A DNA stretch of 9,589 nucleotides from Bordetella parapertussis (GTDB taxonomy: Bacteria > Pseudomonadota > Gammaproteobacteria > Burkholderiales > SG8-41). Below, one piece after another: positions 1-6,002 of the stretch; the stretch's first letter is position 1, and each line of letters begins with the position of its first letter. The stretch lies in NCBI GenBank assembly GCA_945863085.1, contig CAMBCD010000082.1, positions 1 to 9,589 of the forward strand, given 5' to 3'. The position numbers were made by a program, and so were the translations under genes. The notes beneath the pieces were generated by a model, which did no database searches, was not told the DNA's origin, and saw only the letters and a program-made list of their open reading frames with translations.

Positions 1-519
1 GATGGTTGGGCACTGGTGTGGACCACAACGCCGGAGCATGCCCGACAGTTGTGCGCGCTGGCGCCGGAAATTTTTCTGACGGAGCTGCGAGCCGCCTTCG
101 GTGGACGCACCGGTGATTTCACCGCAGTGAGCGGGCGCCTCGCCTATCCCTTGCAAAGACGTCGTGCGCAAGCCACCGCTGACCACATCGTGTTGATTGG
201 CAATGCCGCGCAAACCCTGCATCCTGTGGCCGGACAGGGATTTAATCTCGGTCTGCGCGATGCCTGGGAGTTGGGCGGACAAATTCTTGCCCGCACTGCA
301 GATCCGCTGGGCTCGCGCGCCTGGCTGGACGCCTATCAGAAACATCGTCGTGTGGATCGCAGCGCCGGCCTCGGGTTTACCCATGCGCTGGTGGAATTGT
401 TTTCCAACGATTTGTTGCCGCTGCGCCTGGTCCGAGGTACGGGACTTGCTTTGCTGGGCTGCATGCCACCGCTGAAAAATTTCCTGGTACGACGCATGAC
501 CTTCGGCGCGCGCGGCTGA
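1..519 (+). CDS. ubiH: UbiH-type FAD-dependent ubiquinone hydroxylase, C-terminal part (5' truncated by window)
   Basis: This is the 3' end of a flavoprotein monooxygenase. The frame is open through base 1 (the first codons read D-G-W-A-L), so a GTG at 16 is an internal valine codon rather than the start. About 172 residues remain, roughly the last 40% of a family protein. The key motif is GNAAQTLHPVAGQGFNLGLRD at about 202-264, which matches the second FAD-binding motif of UbiH closely, including the N-A-A-Q form that separates UbiH from the D-A-A-H form of UbiF and other relatives. UbiH hydroxylates the ring of 2-octaprenyl-6-methoxyphenol in ubiquinone synthesis and works with the inner-membrane Ubi complex. 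The N-terminal FAD-binding GxGxxG region lies outside the window. The gene ends with TGA at 517-519, about 300 bp before dusB, so it is probably in a separate transcription unit. A neighbouring specificity (UbiF or UbiI-like) cannot be fully excluded from the C-terminus alone. Confidence 0.88.
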   Translation, partial: DGWALVWTTTPEHARQLCALAPEIFLTELRAAFGGRTGDFTAVSGRLAYPLQRRRAQATADHIVLIGNAAQTLHPVAGQGFNLGLRDAWELGGQILARTADPLGSRAWLDAYQKHRRVDRSAGLGFTHALVELFSNDLLPLRLVRGTGLALLGCMPPLKNFLVRRMTFGARG

Positions 520-703
520 TCGCGCGACATCGAATCATTGTAAGGTCACGGGTTGCCGCGGAATCTGCAGGTGTTGTTGCAGCAATCTCCGGTAAACGCA
601 TTGATACTAAGTGCTTTTGACGATGATTGGCGGCAGGACGGGCGCTGTGCTGCGCATGCACCTTGCGCTTACTGTTGCGCAAACTGTGGCGTAAACAGCA
701 GGG

Positions 704-730
704 GTGCCTAAAAATGAGGCACATTTCTCT
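704..730 (+). terminator. Weak hairpin with T-rich tail, possible terminator
   Basis: GTGCCT (704-709) and AGGCAC (717-722) form a perfect 6-bp stem around a 7-nt A-rich loop. It is followed by ATTTCTCTTT, which is T-rich but interrupted. The stem is short and the T tract imperfect, so this would be a weak intrinsic terminator. Its place just ahead of the predicted dusB promoter suits insulation of dusB from read-through from the ubiH side. It could also be chance. Confidence 0.35.
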
Positions 731-758
731 TTGCACGCCGCGCGAGTGTGATTACAAT
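731..758 (+). promoter_or_regulatory. Predicted sigma70 promoter for dusB-fis-purH-purD-hemF
   Basis: TTGCAC at 731-736 is followed after a 16-bp spacer by TACAAT at 753-758. Each matches the sigma70 consensus (TTGACA / TATAAT) at four or five of six positions. Transcription would begin near 765, giving a leader of about 50 nt before the GTG at 818. The leader contains an AT-rich stretch at 785-808. In enterobacteria the dusB-fis promoter is tightly growth-rate controlled and repressed by Fis. I could not place a convincing Fis-binding motif here, so that regulation is not shown by the sequence. Confidence 0.55.
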
Positions 759-817
759 GGCGCCCTTTCCCCTCGCACTTTCCCTTTTACTCATATAAAA
801 ATAAAAGTACAGCTCCC

Positions 818-1861
818 GTGCGTATCGGCCCCCATCAACTGAAGAACAACCTCATCGTGGCACCGATGGCGGGCGTGACCGATCGCCCCTTCCGCCAGTT
901 GTGCAAGACGATGGGTGCAGGCATGGCCGTGTCGGAGATGGTGGCGAGCAATTCCCTGCTCTGGGGTTCCGAAAAAACCAAGCGCCGCGCCAACCACGAT
1001 GGCGAAGTCGATCCGATTTCGGTGCAGATTGCCGGCGCGGATCCGCAGATGCTCGCCGACGCGGCGCGTTACAACGTCGACCAGGGCGCGCAGATCATCG
1101 ACATCAACATGGGCTGCCCGGCGAAAAAAATCTGCAACGTGATGGCGGGTTCCGCGCTGCTGAAAGACGAGCCGCTGGTTGCACGCATCCTCAAGGCCGT
1201 GGTCGGCGCAGTCGAGGTGCCGGTGACGCTGAAAATCCGCACCGGCTGGGACCGCGACCACCGCAACGCACTGATGGTGGCGCGCATCGCCGAGAGCTCC
1301 GGCATCCAGGCACTGGCGATCCACGGCCGTACCCGCGCCTGCGGTTATACCGGCGAAGCCGAGTACGACACCATTGCCGCGGTCAAGGCCGAAATCCGCA
1401 TCCCGGTGATCGCCAATGGCGACATCACCACGCCCGAGCGCGTCAAGCACGTACTGGAATACACCGGGGCCGACGCGGTGATGATCGGCCGTGCGGCGCA
1501 GGGCCGGCCGTGGATGTTCCGTGAAATCACCCATTTTCTCGAGACCGGCCGCCATCTGCCGCCGCCCGCCGTTGGTGAGATCCACCGCGTGCTGGTGGCG
1601 CATTTGCACGATCTTTATGGTTTTTACGGCGAGCTGACCGGTGTGCGCGTCGCGCGCAAACACATCTCCTGGTACACCAGGGGCCTCGCGGGCTCGGCGG
1701 CATTCCGCCATGGCATGAACCAGCTGCAGACCTGTGCCGAACAGATCGACGCCGTGAACAATTATTTTTCCGAGCTTTCGGGTCTCGGCGAACGCTTGAT
1801 TTATGTGGAAGAACCCGGTGTGATGAATAAAACCGAGCGCGTGGAGGAACTGGCAGCATGA
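818..1861 (+). CDS. dusB: tRNA-dihydrouridine synthase B
   Basis: This FMN enzyme reduces specific uridines in the tRNA D-loop to dihydrouridine using NADPH. The 347-residue product begins MRIGPHQLKNN, the usual DusB start, so the GTG at 818 is accepted although no clear Shine-Dalgarno precedes it. A TIM-barrel FMN domain covers about residues 10-245: APMAGVTD at 15-22 (FMN loop), INMGCPAKK at 96-104 with C100 as the expected catalytic acid, LKIRTG at 138-143, H169 in IHGRTR, ANGD at 199-202 and MIGRAAQGRPW at 222-232. The helical tRNA-binding domain follows, with ARKHISWY at 279-286. The GCPAKK and RAAQGRPW forms fit DusB rather than DusA or DusC. The tail of about 25 residues after the region matching E. 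coli DusB (321 residues) is longer than usual and contains the signals for the next gene. Its stop overlaps the fis start by 4 nt, the conserved dusB-fis pairing. Confidence 0.96.
   Translation: MRIGPHQLKNNLIVAPMAGVTDRPFRQLCKTMGAGMAVSEMVASNSLLWGSEKTKRRANHDGEVDPISVQIAGADPQMLADAARYNVDQGAQIIDINMGCPAKKICNVMAGSALLKDEPLVARILKAVVGAVEVPVTLKIRTGWDRDHRNALMVARIAESSGIQALAIHGRTRACGYTGEAEYDTIAAVKAEIRIPVIANGDITTPERVKHVLEYTGADAVMIGRAAQGRPWMFREITHFLETGRHLPPPAVGEIHRVLVAHLHDLYGFYGELTGVRVARKHISWYTRGLAGSAAFRHGMNQLQTCAEQIDAVNNYFSELSGLGERLIYVEEPGVMNKTERVEELAA
1843..1847 (+). promoter_or_regulatory. Shine-Dalgarno of fis inside the dusB 3' end
   Basis: GGAGG at 1843-1847 lies 10 nt before ATG 1858 and 13 nt before a second in-frame ATG at 1861. 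The spacing favours the first ATG, so fis would overlap the dusB stop as ATGA. It is the clearest ribosome binding site in the + strand gene run. The other genes in the run have weak or no visible Shine-Dalgarno sequences. Confidence 0.65.
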
Positions 1862-2097
1862 TGAATGAAACCGAAATGGCCCGTGTGGTACGCCGGGCAA
1901 TCGACGGCTACTTCCGTGATCTCGACGGGGAAAAAGCCTGCGGCGTATACGATATGGTCATCGGCAGCGTGGAAAAACCGTTGCTGGAATCGGTGTTGCA
2001 CAAGGTGCGCGGCAACCAGTCGCATGCCGCGGCAATGCTGGGCATCAACCGCAATACCTTGCGCAAAAAAATCAAGACTTACAACATCAAGTTCTGA
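1858..2097 (+). CDS. fis: Fis family DNA-bending nucleoid protein / transcription regulator
   Basis: A 79-residue protein of the Fis family. Fis is a homodimeric nucleoid protein that bends DNA and adjusts transcription of rRNA and many growth genes. The C-terminal helix-turn-helix spans about residues 54-75, with [18 protein letters not shown] carrying the conserved N-R-N-T-L-R-K-K recognition helix. The segment before it (about 38-52, [15 protein letters not shown]) matches the dimerisation helices. The N-terminal beta-hairpin arm used for Hin/Gin recombination in E. coli Fis (98 residues) is shorter here, as in betaproteobacterial Fis proteins, so recombinase activation may be absent. The start is set by the GGAGG at 1843; an ATG three bases later would remove only one residue. 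Overlap with dusB suggests translational coupling. Confidence 0.93.
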   Translation: MMNETEMARVVRRAIDGYFRDLDGEKACGVYDMVIGSVEKPLLESVLHKVRGNQSHAAAMLGINRNTLRKKIKTYNIKF

Positions 2098-2106
2098 CGC
2101 GCGCCT

Positions 2107-2123
2107 GCCCGTCAGTCACGGGC
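2107..2123 (+). other. GC-rich hairpin between fis and purH
   Basis: GCCCGT (2107-2112) pairs perfectly with ACGGGC (2118-2123) around a 5-nt loop. No T tract follows, so it is not an intrinsic terminator. It lies 10 nt after the fis stop and 12 nt before the purH ATG, where it could protect the fis 3' end from exonucleases or mask purH translation initiation. Short GC-rich hairpins arise easily in such DNA, so function is uncertain. Confidence 0.4.
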
Positions 2124-2135
2124 CGCCCCGCAGCC

Positions 2136-3698
2136 ATGGCCACCATCAAACAAGCACTGATCAGCGTCTCCGACAAGGCCGGTATCCTTGAATTCGCGCG
2201 CGGACTCGCCGCATTCGGCGTTACCCTGCTGTCGACCGGCGGCACTGCCAAAATGCTGCGCGATGCCGGGCTCCAGGTCACCGAAGTCGCCGATTACACC
2301 GGATTTCCGGAAATGCTCGACGGCCGCGTCAAGACGCTGCATCCGAAGATCCACGGCGGACTGCTGGGCCGGCGCGATGTGCCGGCCCATGTCGAAGCCA
2401 TGAAGCAGGCCGGCATCCCCGCCATCGATCTCGTGGTGGTGAACCTGTATCCGTTTACGCAGACCATCGCCAAACCCGGCTGCCCGCTGGCGGAAGCCAT
2501 CGAGAACATCGACATCGGCGGTCCGGCGATGGTGCGCAGCGCGGCAAAGAACTACGAGCATGTCGCGGTGGTCACCGACCCCGCCGATTACGCCGGGCTG
2601 CTCAAGGAAATGAAATCGGCCGGCGGCGCGCTGGGCGCGGAGACGCGGTTCCGGCTGGCCTGCAAGGCGTTTTCGCATACCGCCGCCTACGATGGCGCGA
2701 TCAGCAATTACCTGACGGCGCTGCAGCCTGACGGCAAACGTGATGCGTTTCCGGCGCGGCTCAACCTGCAGCTCGACCGCGTGCAGACGCTGCGTTACGG
2801 CGAAAACCCGCATCAGCACGCGGCGTTTTACCGCGATCTCGCGCCTGCCTCCGGCGGCCTGGCCGCGTACCGGCAACTGCAGGGCAAGGAACTGTCGTAC
2901 AACAATATTGCCGACGCCGATGCGGCCTGGGAATGCGTCAAGACCTTTGATGCGCCGGCCTGCGTGATCGTAAAACATGCCAATCCCTGTGGCGTCGCTA
3001 CAGCTGCCGACATTGCAACAGCCTACGACCATGCGCTGGCCACTGATCCGACCTCGGCGTTTGGCGGCATCATCGCCGTCAATCGTGCACTCGATGCGGC
3101 GACGGCACAGGCGATTTCGAAACTGTTCGTCGAAGTGATCATCGCGCCGCAGGTCCTGCCCGATGCGCTGGCGGTGTTCGCGAGCAAGGCCAACATCCGC
3201 GTACTCGAAGTGCCGCTGGCCCCGGGGGCCAACCATTTCGATCTCAAGCGCGTCGGCGGCGGCGTGCTGGCGCAGACGCCGGACGGCATGAATGTCACCG
3301 CGGCGCAGCTGAAGGTGGTCACCAAGAACAAACCGACCGCCGCACAATTGTCAGACATGCTGTTTGCGTGGCGCGTCGCCAAGTTTGTCAAATCCAATGC
3401 CATCGTGTTCTGCGGCAATGGCGCCACGCTGGGCGTCGGCGCGGGGCAGATGAGCCGTGTTGATTCGGCGCGTATCGCCTCGATCAAGGCGGCGAACGCC
3501 AAGCTGCAGCTGGCCGGTTCAGTGGTGGCCTCGGATGCGTTTTTCCCGTTCCGTGACGGCGTTGATGTGGTCGCTGCCGCGGGAGCTGTGGCGATCATTC
3601 AGCCCGGCGGCAGCCTGCGCGATGAAGAAGTCATTGCTGCGGCCGATGAACACGGCATTGCCATGGTGTTCACCGGTTTCCGCCATTTCCGCCACTAA
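2136..3698 (+). CDS. purH: Bifunctional AICAR formyltransferase / IMP cyclohydrolase
   Basis: PurH catalyses the last two steps of de novo purine synthesis: formylation of AICAR with 10-formyl-tetrahydrofolate, then ring closure to IMP. The 520-residue length is normal. The N-terminal MGS-like cyclohydrolase domain (about 1-145) has STGGTAKML at 33-41, [19 protein letters not shown] at 62-80 and VVNLYPF at 101-107. The formyltransferase domain (about 200-520) has LRYGENPHQ at 219-227, the catalytic Lys-His pair K280-H281 in [15 protein letters not shown] at 306-312 and [12 protein letters not shown] at 466-477. The protein ends RHFRH, the usual PurH C-terminus. All catalytic motifs look intact. 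The ATG at 2136 gives [16 protein letters not shown], the standard start, with no clear Shine-Dalgarno. It lies 38 bp after fis and 9 bp before purD, so co-transcription with both is likely. In several betaproteobacteria ruvC follows purH; here it does not. Confidence 0.98.
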   Translation: MATIKQALISVSDKAGILEFARGLAAFGVTLLSTGGTAKMLRDAGLQVTEVADYTGFPEMLDGRVKTLHPKIHGGLLGRRDVPAHVEAMKQAGIPAIDLVVVNLYPFTQTIAKPGCPLAEAIENIDIGGPAMVRSAAKNYEHVAVVTDPADYAGLLKEMKSAGGALGAETRFRLACKAFSHTAAYDGAISNYLTALQPDGKRDAFPARLNLQLDRVQTLRYGENPHQHAAFYRDLAPASGGLAAYRQLQGKELSYNNIADADAAWECVKTFDAPACVIVKHANPCGVATAADIATAYDHALATDPTSAFGGIIAVNRALDAATAQAISKLFVEVIIAPQVLPDALAVFASKANIRVLEVPLAPGANHFDLKRVGGGVLAQTPDGMNVTAAQLKVVTKNKPTAAQLSDMLFAWRVAKFVKSNAIVFCGNGATLGVGAGQMSRVDSARIASIKAANAKLQLAGSVVASDAFFPFRDGVDVVAAAGAVAIIQPGGSLRDEEVIAAADEHGIAMVFTGFRHFRH

Positions 3699-3707
3699 CA
3701 ACAGAAT

Positions 3708-4994
3708 ATGAAAATCCTTGTCATCGGCGGTGGCGGCCGCGAACATGCGCTGGCGTGGAAACTGACACAGTCGCCACTGGTGCAGAAAGTTTTTGTCGCG
3801 CCCGGCAACGCCGGCACGGCGCGCGAAGACGGATTGGACAATGTTGCAATTGCCGATAATCAGCAAACCATTGATTTTATTAATAAAAATGACATCGCAC
3901 TGACGGTGGTCGGACCCGAAGCGCCGCTGGCTGCGGGTGTGGTTGATGCCGTGCGCGGCGCGGGTCACCGTATTTTCGGGCCAACGCAAAAAGCCGCGCA
4001 GCTCGAAAGCTCCAAGGATTTCGCGAAAAACTTCATGGTGCGCCATCGCATTCCGACGGCGAAACACGCGACCTTCAGCGATGCCGCCGCCGCGCATGAG
4101 TACATTGATCGCGAAGGTGCGCCAATCGTGATCAAGGCCGACGGCCTGGCTGCGGGCAAGGGTGTGGTGGTGGCGATGCATGTGGATGAGGCCCATGCTG
4201 CGGTCGACATGATGCTGGTCGGCAACAAAATGGGTTCCGCCGGCGCGCGGGTGGTGATCGAAGAATTCCTCGACGGCGAAGAGGCGAGTTTCATCGTGCT
4301 CGCCGACGGCCGCAATGCGCTGGCGCTGGCCAGCAGCCAGGACCACAAGCGCCTGCAGGACGGTGACCAGGGGCCCAACACCGGCGGCATGGGCGCGTAT
4401 TCGCCGGCGCCGGTGGTGACTCCGGAAATCCATGCGCGGGTGATGCGCGAAGTGATCCAGCCGACATTGAACGGCATGGCTGCAGACGGCATCCCGTACA
4501 CCGGCTTTTTGTATGCCGGGTTGATGATCGGCGCCGGCGGCACGCTGAAGGTGCTGGAATTCAACTGCCGCATGGGTGACCCGGAAACGCAGCCGATCAT
4601 GATGCGGCTCAAAAGCGACCTGGTGCCGCTGCTCGAAGCGGCGATCGACGGCAAACTCGATACGGTGCAGGCGGAATGGGATCCGCGGGTGGCGCTGGGC
4701 GTGGTGCTGGCTGCAGCCAATTACCCCGAAGATCCGCGCAAGGGCGATGCGATCAGCGGATTGCCGGCGGCAGGAGACGATTACCATGTGTTTCATGCCG
4801 GCACCACGCTGGCGGGCAAGGACAGTAAGGACGTCGTGACCAGCGGTGGCCGCGTGTTGTGCGTTACCGCACTGGGCCACAACACCCGCACTGCGCAGCG
4901 GCGCGCCTACGAAATCGTCGACCTGATCCGTTTCGACGGCATGCAGTGCCGCCGTGACATCGGCCATCGTGCGGTGGCTGCGGGACGCAAGTAA
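3708..4994 (+). CDS. purD: Phosphoribosylamine-glycine ligase (GAR synthetase)
   Basis: PurD joins glycine to 5-phosphoribosylamine with ATP, the second step of de novo purine synthesis. The 428-residue product has the full ATP-grasp layout. The N-terminal nucleotide-fold domain has ILVIGGGGREHALAWKL at 3-19 and APGNAGT at 31-37. The ATP-grasp core has IVIKADGLAAGKGVVVA at 140-156, EEFLDGEEAS at 185-194, the family signature HKRLQDGDQGPNTGGMGAYS at 213-232, and the metal-binding EFNCRMGDPETQ at 284-295. The C-terminal domain ends with CRRDIGHRA (414-422), as in other PurD proteins. The ATG at 3708 follows the purH stop by 9 bp, with only a weak purine-rich CAGAA ahead of it. Adjacent purH and purD put an early and the final enzymes of the pathway in one transcript. 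Confidence 0.98.
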   Translation: MKILVIGGGGREHALAWKLTQSPLVQKVFVAPGNAGTAREDGLDNVAIADNQQTIDFINKNDIALTVVGPEAPLAAGVVDAVRGAGHRIFGPTQKAAQLESSKDFAKNFMVRHRIPTAKHATFSDAAAAHEYIDREGAPIVIKADGLAAGKGVVVAMHVDEAHAAVDMMLVGNKMGSAGARVVIEEFLDGEEASFIVLADGRNALALASSQDHKRLQDGDQGPNTGGMGAYSPAPVVTPEIHARVMREVIQPTLNGMAADGIPYTGFLYAGLMIGAGGTLKVLEFNCRMGDPETQPIMMRLKSDLVPLLEAAIDGKLDTVQAEWDPRVALGVVLAAANYPEDPRKGDAISGLPAAGDDYHVFHAGTTLAGKDSKDVVTSGGRVLCVTALGHNTRTAQRRAYEIVDLIRFDGMQCRRDIGHRAVAAGRK

Positions 4995-5033
4995 CGCCGC
5001 TTCACCGCCGGCACATCCACCCCGGGCACAGTG

Positions 5034-5930
5034 ATGGATATCACCGCAGTCAAAAATTACCTGACTGGTCTGCAGCAGACCATCGTCGACCAGCTGGCTG
5101 TCCTCGACGGCGGCAGCTTCCTGCGTGACGAGTGGCAGCGGCCGCAGGGCGGCGGCGGCATCACCCGGCTGATCGAAGGCGGCGCCTTGTTCGAACGCGG
5201 TGGTGTCGGATTTTCCCATGTGTTTGGCGATAACCTGCCGCCGTCGGCATCCGCGGCAAGGCCGGAACTGGCCGGACGTTCCTTTCAGGCCATGGGTGTA
5301 TCGCTGGTGCTGCATCCGCGCAATCCCTATGTGCCGACAGTGCACTTGAACGTGCGTTGTTTTGTCGCCGAAAAGACGGGCGCTGCGCCGGTGTGGTGGT
5401 TCGGCGGCGGCATGGACCTGACGCCGTACTATGGCTTCGAAGAAGACGCAGTGCATTTCCACCGTACCTGCCGTGATGCACTGGCGCCGTTCGGCGCGGA
5501 ACATCATCCGCGTTTCAAACAATGGTGTGACCGTTATTTTTTCCTGAAACACCGCAATGAACCGCGTGGCATCGGTGGCATATTCTTCGATGATCTGGCC
5601 GAGCCGGATTTTGCGACTTCATTTGCGCTGACGCGCAGCGTCGGTGAGCATTTTCTGCCGGCCTATGTGCCCATCATCGAACGCAGGCGTGATCTGCCGT
5701 ACGGCGAACGCGAGCGTGATTTCCAGGCCTATCGCCGCGGCCGTTATGTCGAATTCAACCTGGTGCATGACCGCGGCACCCTGTTCGGGCTGCAGTCCGG
5801 CGGACGCACGGAATCGATCCTGATGTCACTGCCACCGGTGGTGCACTGGCGTTATGACTGGCAGCCACAGGCCGGCACGCCGGAAGCGCGGCTCTACACC
5901 GATTTCCTGCTGGCCAAAGACTGGGTTTAG
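5034..5930 (+). CDS. hemF: Oxygen-dependent coproporphyrinogen III oxidase
   Basis: HemF oxidatively decarboxylates coproporphyrinogen III to protoporphyrinogen IX using O2, in haem synthesis. The product is 298 residues from ATG 5034, or 299 from the adjacent in-frame GTG at 5031; I prefer the ATG. No clear Shine-Dalgarno separates them. Numbering from the GTG, the family motifs are intact: QGGGGITR at 39-46, [20 protein letters not shown] at 77-96, [14 protein letters not shown] at 98-111 with the conserved histidines, [19 protein letters not shown] at 122-140, [20 protein letters not shown] at 170-189, YGERERDFQ at 224-232, [20 protein letters not shown] at 235-254 and [15 protein letters not shown] at 255-269. 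No signal peptide is seen, in line with a cytosolic enzyme. It is the last gene of the + strand run, 36-39 bp after purD. It faces the - strand kinase gene, with only 57 bp between the two stop codons. Confidence 0.97.
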   Translation: MDITAVKNYLTGLQQTIVDQLAVLDGGSFLRDEWQRPQGGGGITRLIEGGALFERGGVGFSHVFGDNLPPSASAARPELAGRSFQAMGVSLVLHPRNPYVPTVHLNVRCFVAEKTGAAPVWWFGGGMDLTPYYGFEEDAVHFHRTCRDALAPFGAEHHPRFKQWCDRYFFLKHRNEPRGIGGIFFDDLAEPDFATSFALTRSVGEHFLPAYVPIIERRRDLPYGERERDFQAYRRGRYVEFNLVHDRGTLFGLQSGGRTESILMSLPPVVHWRYDWQPQAGTPEARLYTDFLLAKDWV

Positions 5931-5948
5931 AAGTTACCCGCGACTGCA

Positions 5949-6002
5949 GCGTCAGACGCCCAGCCGGCTTCAGACGCCAAGCCAGCGTCAGACACCAAGC
6001 CA
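5949..6002. repeat. Three 18-bp tandem repeats at the convergent gene junction
   Basis: Three copies lie end to end: 5949-5966, 5967-5984 and 5985-6002, with the pattern GCKTCAGACRCCMAGCCR. Adjacent copies differ at three or four positions each. On the - strand each unit reads as T/C-GG-CTK-GGY-GTC-TGA plus one codon, so the last codons (WLGV or RLGV) and the stop of the kinase gene occur three times in the same frame. The copy at 5985-6002 contains the functional stop; the other two lie beyond it as apparent spare stop regions. The only palindrome here is the 8-bp AGCCGGCT at 5962-5969; no strong hairpin or T tract is seen, so this is not a recognisable intrinsic terminator. Confidence 0.85.

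Larger units (their letters stand above)
520..817. other. Intergenic region between ubiH and dusB
   Basis: This is the only non-coding stretch near 300 bp. No convincing protein is seen: the one forward frame that opens here (627-842) runs into dusB out of frame and resembles nothing I recognise. The region contains small inverted repeats (663-682, TTGCGC/GCGCAA around an 8-nt loop; 704-722, listed separately), a sigma70-like promoter (731-758) and an AT-rich patch (785-808) just before the dusB start. The rest, 520-660, shows nothing I can assign. Confidence 0.6.

Noticed and set aside
663..682. TTGCGC/GCGCAA inverted repeat as an operator or terminator
   Set aside because: The stem is only 6 bp with an 8-nt loop, has no T tract and matches no operator I know. 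It is recorded only as part of the intergenic description.
627..842. A 71-codon + strand frame in the ubiH-dusB gap
   Set aside because: It crosses the predicted promoter and the dusB start out of frame, has no Shine-Dalgarno that I can see and no recognisable motif.
2112..3347. A 411-codon open frame on the - strand opposite purH
   Set aside because: It is antisense to intact PurH motifs and its low-complexity Arg/Gly/His-rich translation suggests no domain.
3519..5552. A 677-codon open frame on the - strand across purD and parts of purH and hemF
   Set aside because: It is antisense to three well-conserved enzymes, has a His/Arg-rich composition and contains no recognisable domain, so it is a shadow frame.
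5931..5987. A bidirectional intrinsic terminator between hemF and the kinase gene
   Set aside because: The gap holds tandem direct repeats and only a short AGCCGGCT palindrome, with no stable stem followed by a T tract on either strand.
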